Shown here piece by piece: positions 25,001 to 34,000 of a stretch of 64,000 nt of DNA. Under the pieces are notes generated by a model, which worked only from the letters and a program-made list of their open reading frames with translations, was not told where the DNA came from and searched no databases. Position numbers and translations under genes: made by a program. The stretch is from Cydia pomonella. Lineage: Eukaryota; Arthropoda; Insecta; Lepidoptera; Tortricidae. The stretch lies in NCBI RefSeq assembly GCF_033807575.1, contig NC_084707.1, positions 20,919,888 through 20,983,887 on the forward strand, in the 5' to 3' direction. Numbering within the stretch: the first letter of the stretch is position 1; each line of letters opens with the position of its first letter.

Positions 25001-28000
25001 AAGGTGCAAATATACATTGCGTCGGCTGTAACATGCCCACGTAGTTTGCATTATTTATCAGCATGAGCAATGTATGCCATAATTACTTATACCTAAGAGT
25101 TCTTAGTATGGAAGGTAAGCAATGGAATCTATAATACCTGGAATACTTGAAAAAAAAAAACAATTCATAAACAGCGCACTTCACTCCGTCAATAACGCCT
25201 AGGTTCTTAGCTACTCTAGCGCTACTCTGGAGAGATTTGGAACTATTATTTATAGCTGACAACTGGACACTTTTGCATCAGTTCTGCCTATGGAGATTGC
25301 ATTCCTTACCTCTACCTTCCATAGTTCTTAGCGTTACACACAGGCGGATTTTCCTAAATTTCTGGCCAAAAGTCCAATGTACCAAATCAACGATAATAGT
25401 CACGTGACTTTATTTTTTGTATCTGTATCGTTCCTAAGATTGAATGACAACCCTCATAACAATTTAAACGAACGTTTTCATAACTACCCACATTAACGAA
25501 GTATCGACTTCTGACCAAAGGTTAATTACTTGTTAAAACTAAGTGTATTTATATGACATATTCTATTGTTTTGAAGTTGTTTGGTGTGATTTATATAATG
25601 GATTGTGAAGCTGGAGGTATGTAACTATATATTTAACATGAATGTTCATACTTTTCAGTTTGTTTATACACAGGAAAAAAAAAGTTAATTTACAATCGAA
25701 TTTTTACCTGTTGGTTACTTATATTAGTGTATAAAGTTCAATATTCAATAGAATCTGACTACTGAATGAATATTATAGTAAAGACAAACATATTAGCTAA
25801 ACTATTTTGATAGTTTAGGTTGCTAATACGTGCTAATCTGTTTTTTATTAGACAATTATCAGTTGGAAGTAAAAATCACTAAAACAGTTTTTGTTTATTT
25901 TTTCTTTGTTTTTAGGTTCATCTTCTGAGAATATCATTATAAGTCGTCGACAATTGCTTGAATATTATAGAACGTGCAATTCGAAAGATAATAATGAAAA
26001 ACTTAACAATCTTTTTAACCAAGTAGCAAGTTTCTTAGGTGTTGAGGATGGTCTCACAAATGACTCAAAACAATTATTACCTAAGTTCGTATTCGACTAC
26101 AAACAATTTTTTCATTGTTTCGAAGATTCAGGTGAAATTACTGGCACAAACAAAAATATTATATATCGCTTTCTTATAATCCTTTTGGCACTTACAAGTA
26201 CGTTTCTAGTTAATCCAAATAAATTTAAAATTTATTGCTGCAAGACAGCTGTTGTCTTTATCAAACATTATCCATGGTACCCCCTACCAACAACTGTACA
26301 TAAAATCTTATTTCATGGCCATGAAATAATGAAAAATTGTATAGTGCCTTTGGGGTTACTTTCAGAAGAGCTCAAGAATCCAGAAATAAAGACATAAAAA
26401 TGTACAGAGAAAGTTATTCGAGAAAATTTAGTCGGATCCAAAATGTAGAGGATGTGTTTAATAACCTTCTTGTATCATCTGATCCTTACATAACAGATAT
26501 TTCACGAAAACATTACAAGAAGGATTCAAAAGTAAATGATTATCCAAGAGAACTTAAGTATTTACTGGACATGTAAGAAAAAAACTAATAAAATAAATAT
26601 AGAAACAGTGAATTGACCTTAAATAAAGCTGTAGTTTAATTAAATATGTTTTTATTTGATTCCTAAAGCGTTTCTAACTTTTAATTCAATCCATTAGTTT
26701 TGGCCAGAAATTTAGGAAAATCCGCCTGTGTGCGTTATGATTTAAGGCGCTCTTGACGTCTAAAGAATCAATAATCACGCGCCGACTAATGGAACGCCTT
26801 CTCAGTATAGACTAATAATGATACCAAAAAGACGCATGCTATATTATTTCACCAGGCGCTTGTTTCAGATCCAAACCTCACTCATCGCGACATATGGATT
26901 GCCGTGAAACTAATGCCAGGCTCTGAAACCAGTGACGACATCAATTTCGAATCACCAGTTCCCGAGGTATTCCACGGACGAACAATCAAGTCTAGCTGCG
27001 GGAAGACTAAGGAATCAGAGGACCTGGACTATCAGCCTTTGCCTGTGAATGTGTGCGTGTATTGGACGTCAGTACCGGATCATTTGGTCGTGCCTCAGCA
27101 CGGTTCCAAGGTGTTTACATTTGCGATGACTGTGGATAAAAACAGGACTGTCGCTAGAGAAGAGCTGCTTAAAGGTTGGTGTAAATGGTTTCCTTTTGTT
27201 TTTATCAGGTTTTGAGTGTTCAGACTTGCAAATAACAATGCTCGTTTTGGATATGCTAAGAAGAATTCTTAAATATCATTAAAGGCCTATAGGTATTTAC
27301 CTATAGTTCCATGTAGGTGTTATATGTATATACAAAACAAGTTGATAGATATTATATAACTTCAAAAAAGGACAAATTTTAACTTCTAATAGTTGAACCC
27401 TTCAAGTTCTTTGGTTTTACATAAATTGTTTTGAACAATCTATTAGTTTGGCAAGACCTTTAGACATGACAAATGTCTTGGAGACATGATATAAGACTCA
27501 AATAGTAAAGTCTGCATAGTATTACAGGAAGACACGAAGGTGCTGTACCAGAGGCACGTGGATGCGTGGCACGCGTTGTACGCGCAAGCGAGCATGGACA
27601 TCGAAGGCAACTTGCAGTTGGTAAGTTGCGTTGCGATGTGCGATTGCGAATGAACGGTAAGTAAGGCCCTCAGCACATGGAGCGTAAGCGTATCGCAAAA
27701 ACGTTACGAGTACGCGATGAGTAGAGTTCAGCGCACGCATCATCGCGTAAGCGTAATGGTCTTAAAAGTAAAATCTAATTAGTTTACGCTTTGTTTTTTA
27801 CACTAGATTCATCGTCAATACGACTTTCGCTAAGCGTAGCGACACGAAGCGTCTTCATAGCGATGAAGACGCCTCGTGTGCGGACTTGTTCGTGCTCGCA
27901 TTGTTCTCTTTCTACGCGGCTTGCTGAGGGCCTAACTGTTTTAGGGCTGTGAGGCCTGTGAGCCGGCGCCGGGGTGTGGGGGCCAGCGAGCTCCCAGGGC

Positions 28001-31000
28001 TTAGACTGCAGGATACGCTTCGCACTTTAGGAAGGCTTTTTTGTATTTTGATTAAAAAAACGAGTAACATGGCTGTGACATACCAATAGACAGACGGACA
28101 TGACGAAACTATAAGGGTTCCGCTTTTGCAATTTTGGCTACGTTTGTTTACAACCAAACTTTTTTTTTTACGTTTTGTACCTGTACATTTCAAATATAAT
28201 ACTGACTTGTTTACTTTTCCCACTTTTCAGTCGAAGATAGTAAGCGGCATTTGGTATTATTTCCTGAGCGCACTGCCTTCCGAGTCCACCAGCCACCCCC
28301 AGGATCGGTATTTCGGTCTCAGCCCCACTGGCCTTGCTCGAGGCGGCACATTTGAAGACTACGAAGGTAATGCTATCTGCAATCTGAAAATGTATAGTTA
28401 CTTTACGAGGTTAACCTCGTAAGGCTGTACAATGTTCGCCATCAGATATATCGAAGCGGCTGAGGTGTTCAAAAATATATGAACACGCGCTCTAATGCCA
28501 AGACAATAAAGATGTGTCAGATATTTGTGAGCACCTTGGCCTCTACGATATATCTGATGGTGACTGTACATTCAACCAATTTGGTTCCTAGGCCACTACA
28601 GAAGCATGTCTTAATGAATCAATTTGTTTATCTTCTACGATAATGCTTACGAGTATTAAGTGTCATGTATCTACTGTATCTAGTAGTTAAAGCGAGAAGG
28701 TTCTGTCGCCTAGGAATCAATTTGGTTGACTGTATTACACTCCGTTTCAATCTAAGTTGAATCTTTCATAAACCAAATAACGTAGCATTTCTTTTGTTTT
28801 ATCAATTTCAACGAGATCGTTTGTCTAGTTACAACGGACTCGAAAAATAGGAAAATATTGTACGGAGGGTGTTACGAGGATAAATGTTTGAAATCATTAC
28901 GGAAACCTGGGGAAAACACAACAAATAGCTCAATAAGTAATGAAAAAGGCAAAGACCCTTATCATATCAGCAGGAAATAACCTATCCCAAACCTGTTTGT
29001 ATAAATATGTATCTAATAGCAACTCTGAAAATTTATTTCATGGTATAATTTGCAGGCCACAACTTCTGGGACACGGAAACGTGGATGTTCCCAACCATCC
29101 TCCTCCTGTACCCTCGATATGCAAACTTACTGCTGCAGTACCGGCTAGACACGGCTCCCGTGGCCGAGCGCCTCGCCCAAGAAACTGGCCACAAGGGTTA
29201 CAGGTACCTAATATCTGTTCAGCCATTGACATATATCTAAGGACGGGCCTTACGGGCAATATGAATGGGGCCAGTGCAGCGGTGTCACGCACACGAATTC
29301 AAGCCAATCGTGCAGTCTAACGCCACAACGCCATATTGGTTTATGAGTTCGCATCACGCTCGCGATTGGTCATAACTAGTTGCCTTAGACTGCACGATTG
29401 GCTCGAATTCGTGAATGATACTGCTGAACTAGCACCATTCTTAATGCCCGTAAGGCCCTGTCCTTAGATATATGTGAATGTGTTCAGCTTAATGTCTTCT
29501 TCTAATAGGCTGCAAAAATGCTTAAGACGAGAGTATTTCAGCGATTTACTAGTTTCAGAACAGCCATAAAGGCGATAATCTTTTTACCATCGTGCCTGGA
29601 TGCGAAATCGTCAAAAAAACTTTTAAAGTAAATGTAACGAAAAGTGTTATGGTGCAGTTGAATGCATCTGCAATTTCATAGTTAACGAAATATAATTTGC
29701 ACCGATTGGTCAGAAAATATTATCTTTACGAAAGAGGTGTGAAGTGCTTTGCCGCAGGTCCCATCCATATAATGGAAATATCGAGTTATTATATTTTGTA
29801 TTTCTGTAAATTAATCTTTCTTGACACAATTTGTATTTAATTTGAATGTAATGTTTCTTAACATAAAACTTTTATGTAAAAAAATAATAGTCTATGAATT
29901 TGAAAAATGGAATACTAGGAAAATTTACAAATGAAAATGTAGGAAAGTAACTGTGATCAAGATTGTATAGCTCAAGTAACCCGGATGCTAATTGTTTTAT
30001 TTTATTACCCTATTTTAAACATTCGCGATAACATTGATCGGTGCAAATAATATGTCTTCGACTATACCCATTTGTGTTTTTTCAATACCATTTGGGTATA
30101 TCATATCATAATTGCAACACGATGCCCATAACTATAACTACATTCTGGCCAACATCATGTTCAAGAGTTATACTCATACCTACCTAACTGATCTGATGAT
30201 GATTCAATAGCCAAAAAAAACCGATCTGATCATGATTAATGAAAACACTGATCATTTGTCCAGATTCCCGTGGGAGAGTGCGTACACGGGCAGTGAAGTG
30301 ACGCAGCCATGCTGCCCCGCAGTGGCAGAGTTTGAGCAGCACGTCTCGGGGTGCATCGCTTTTGCAGCGCGACAGTATCTCGCCGTCACACGGGACGAGC
30401 ATTGGTTGAAGGTGTGTCTTGATTTTATTAAATTATCGTCTGTTGTGTTCTGGGGCTTCTGAGCAAGATTTAGGCTTTAGATTTAATCATACAAAACACA
30501 TCCAATAGAAGATCTTTAGGAAATATACCATATCACGGTTGTCTTTGGCTTGGTATTTAAAGACCTTTTAAATACTCAAGAAATTAGACAAAAGCAAAAT
30601 AGCCGTGAGTTTCACTGACGACAAAGATGCTGAGAAGAAAATATTTTTCATTTTTCAGCATGGTGGATGCGATATCGTGACTCGCATCGCCGACTTTTGG
30701 GCATCCCGGGCTGTGATCAACTTTACCACAGGGCTCTTCGATATTTCAAGTGAGAGTACCTATAGTCCTTCTAATTGATGTTCTTCATAAGGTCGTTGAT
30801 TCTTCTTCCTCGCATTGCCATGGGAGCCTGGGAATTCTTGGGATTAAAATTTGCGTAGGCACTTGTTTTTATGAAAGCGACTGCCATCTGATCTTCCAAC
30901 CCAGAGGGATACCGATAAGCGACTGGTAAATATCAAATGATACATAACTTCCGAAAACCTCTAATGACTCGCACGCTCTTACCGCTAGCACCAGCGCTTA

Positions 31001-34000
31001 ACGTACCAAGGCCGTTAATTAATTCTTAAAATCATTTTACAGATGTTATGGGTCCAGATGAAGACCACGCTGACGTTAGAAACTCAGTGTTCACTAACGT
31101 CGTTGCTGGTTACTCACTTTATTTAGCTCAGTAAGTACTTAATACTTATAATAGGGTAAAACTGACAAAATATCACAACTATCATTTTCTTGGAGCCGTT
31201 TTAGATTTCAATCGCCTTTTGCTTCCATTGCAGTTGCTATAAAGCTCCGAATGTGATACTACTAAGTACATGATTTTGTAAAATCGATAAGACTAAACTT
31301 CACCTCACTCTTTCCAGATATGTTTCTTGTCTCTGCAAGTCTTACTTCATCACAGACCACGCAGAAAAGTGGGCAGACATCGCTTGGAGCCTGGCTCTGC
31401 CTTACGATCCAGACCATGACTACCATCCACAATACGAGGGCTATAGAAGAGGGCAAAGTATTAAACAGGCAGACGCTGTGCTGCTGGGTTTCCCGCTACA
31501 ATATCCAATGAACAGGTATAACAATTCGTTTGATAGCTCCAGTTAATAAATAATTTTCGAATAGTCCTATTAACCTCGGACTCGCAAGATAACAACCCAA
31601 CTAGCAAAAACACGCTTAGAATAGTCTCAAGACTACAATTTTTTCGCTCTTATATTGATCTTATAGCATCGTATAAGCCCGGATTTGGGCACAAATTATA
31701 AGCGTATTTATTTTGATATCGTTCTAATATCAGTCTAATTGAATGCTGCTTGCATTTACAGTAATCTTTCCAAAACTTATTTAAGCTACCTTAGGCTAAT
31801 ATCGCTTTTACGTAAGTATCTTGTAAGCCTACATAGGCTTATATTGGTCCAACGTTAGAATCTTATGAGCCTTAATAAGCTTATTTAGATTTTTTGTAAG
31901 ATCACACAGAGAGTTGAAACATTCTATTTGGGAAGTATAAGTGTACGAGTGAAATTAAATGCAGCAGCGTGACATAAATATGTTAGTGTAAGTATTTATC
32001 TGTTTATGAATTATGTTTAAATATAATAACGTGCTCGTTATCATCGTGTGTGTTTATGTTTTACGGTATGTAATCACGTGGGAAAATATTATTTACTGTA
32101 AAGTAGACCCTGTTTTCCACTTCAAACTTCATGCGCCTGATCAAATATGGTATTTGTATCCGTTTATAATTATTTTATTTCTTTATTTGTACTGATAGTC
32201 AGCCATAGCTGTAGGTGTATTTTTAAAGCGCACTATTAGACTATTATAAGATTATTTACACTAAATTCTGCATTCAGAATACAAATGATATGGCCATGTT
32301 GAATTAATTAGGGTTCCTCGGTTTACTTACTAAAACCCTAAATACATTTGTTTATCCTTACTAGATCACTTGACACATACTAATAAACTAAATGTTTTTT
32401 TTTATTTAAGTGACAAGATTGGTGATGCAAAATGGTTGTATTTATGGATATAGACCATTACTTGATGAAGAAAGACTTCCGCATGTTAAAACATTTAACA
32501 TGGCCTTGGGAAGAAACACAATATACAAGTCTTGTTATTAAGCTACTATGCCAATACATTCCAGGAGACAACTCATTAATTTGCACAATCTCTTTGTTTG
32601 TGTTAAGCAGTGTCCTTGCGTCCTTTGGTAGAACATTATTTAGTCTTCTGTTTAAAATAATTAGCAATCCATTTACTGCTGCATGAGGGATATTAAATTT
32701 TAACGCCCATTTTTGTAATTCACTTTTTAAGGCAAAATCTTTCTCATAATCTGTTTCGTCATCGGTCGAAGATTCTTTTTCACTAAAATCATTAATTTCA
32801 CATACTGAAACTTTGTCCTCAACCTCTACATCTTTCATGCAAGCAGAACCTACAGAACCCTCACTAATATTTTCACCAACACTACCTTGTCTTGGCAGGA
32901 GCTGTATGTGTATTTGATTTACTTATGATTTTTTTGTACTTCTGAATTTTCCGCCGATAACCATCACTTCTCGAACGTTTTTTCCAGTTGTCGTAATCCA
33001 TACCTATTTAAAATTACACTCTTACTTTAAATTACAAAAAAAATTAATTAAATATCATACTTACAAGTGTTCCCAAAATCGATTTAAGATCAAACGATCT
33101 TATATTGATCTTGTCTTTTGTGATATAAGTATCTTTATCCTATATCACTCTAATATCTTACTAAAGTGCTGCTGTTGATCTTATTATGCTTGTTTATAGC
33201 TTTAAATAAGATCAGAAAAGTACGTACTTACAGTGTTCTTATGCTATGTTGATATTAGTCTTACATTCTTACAATAGCATTTAGAAAGTATAATATAAAA
33301 TCAAATGAACTTAGAGAATGGGGATATAAGACTAGGTACTCTCAAGTTCAATGAGACTTCGTAAATGTTATTGTAGGACCAAGAGGCTTATAATAGTATT
33401 ATACTATGTTGATATTAGTCTTACATTCTTACAATAGCATATATAAAGTCTAATATAAAATCAAATGAACTTAGAGAAAGGGGATATAAGACCAGGCACT
33501 CTCAAGTTCAATAAGACTTCGTAAATGTTATTGTAGGACCAAGAGGCTTATAATAGTATTATACTATGTTGATATTAGTCTTACATTCTTACAATAGCAT
33601 TTATAAAGTCTAATATAAAATCAAATGAACTTAGAGAAAGGGGATATAAGACCAGGCACTCTCAAGTTCAATGAGACTTCGTAAATGTTCTTGTAAGAGC
33701 AAGAGGTTTATAATAGTATTATAAAATGCTCTTATATACATATATAAGACTAGGTAATAAGACTGACCTTACTAAAGCCGGTACTAGCTTGTCTAAGACT
33801 AATATAAGAGTGATGATATGTTCCAAAACAATAATAAGAGCTCTATAAGCTCATCAGTCTTATAAAGTGCGCAACCTGAGACTCTTTTGCTAGTTGGGTG
33901 GATAGGTATAGTTTCAGCACAGTCGTAATAACAGAAGATTTTTATTACAGAGTTCCTATGGCCACCTCATGTGTCCATTATCAGATCAGCTCAATGGTAC

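Larger units (their letters stand above)
31595..33899 (-). mobile_element. 2.3-kb DNA transposon in glucosidase intron 10
   Basis: ACCCAACTAGCAAAA (31595-31609) and TTTTGCTAGTTGGGT (33885-33899) are a perfect 15-bp inverted pair, the only such pair in the intron. Between them lie a broken ORF on the - strand (33001 down to 32458), a 160-bp tandem repeat and many 'cttataag'-like motifs. I see no clear target-site duplication. The family is unassigned. Confidence 0.75.

Noticed and set aside
27443..28223. Several antisense ORFs around exons 4 and 5
   Set aside because: Overlap a MITE and exon shadows; no recognisable content.
32013..32195. 60-codon hydrophobic ORF in the intron 10 element
   Set aside because: Short, AT-driven and on the strand opposite the element's recognisable ORF.
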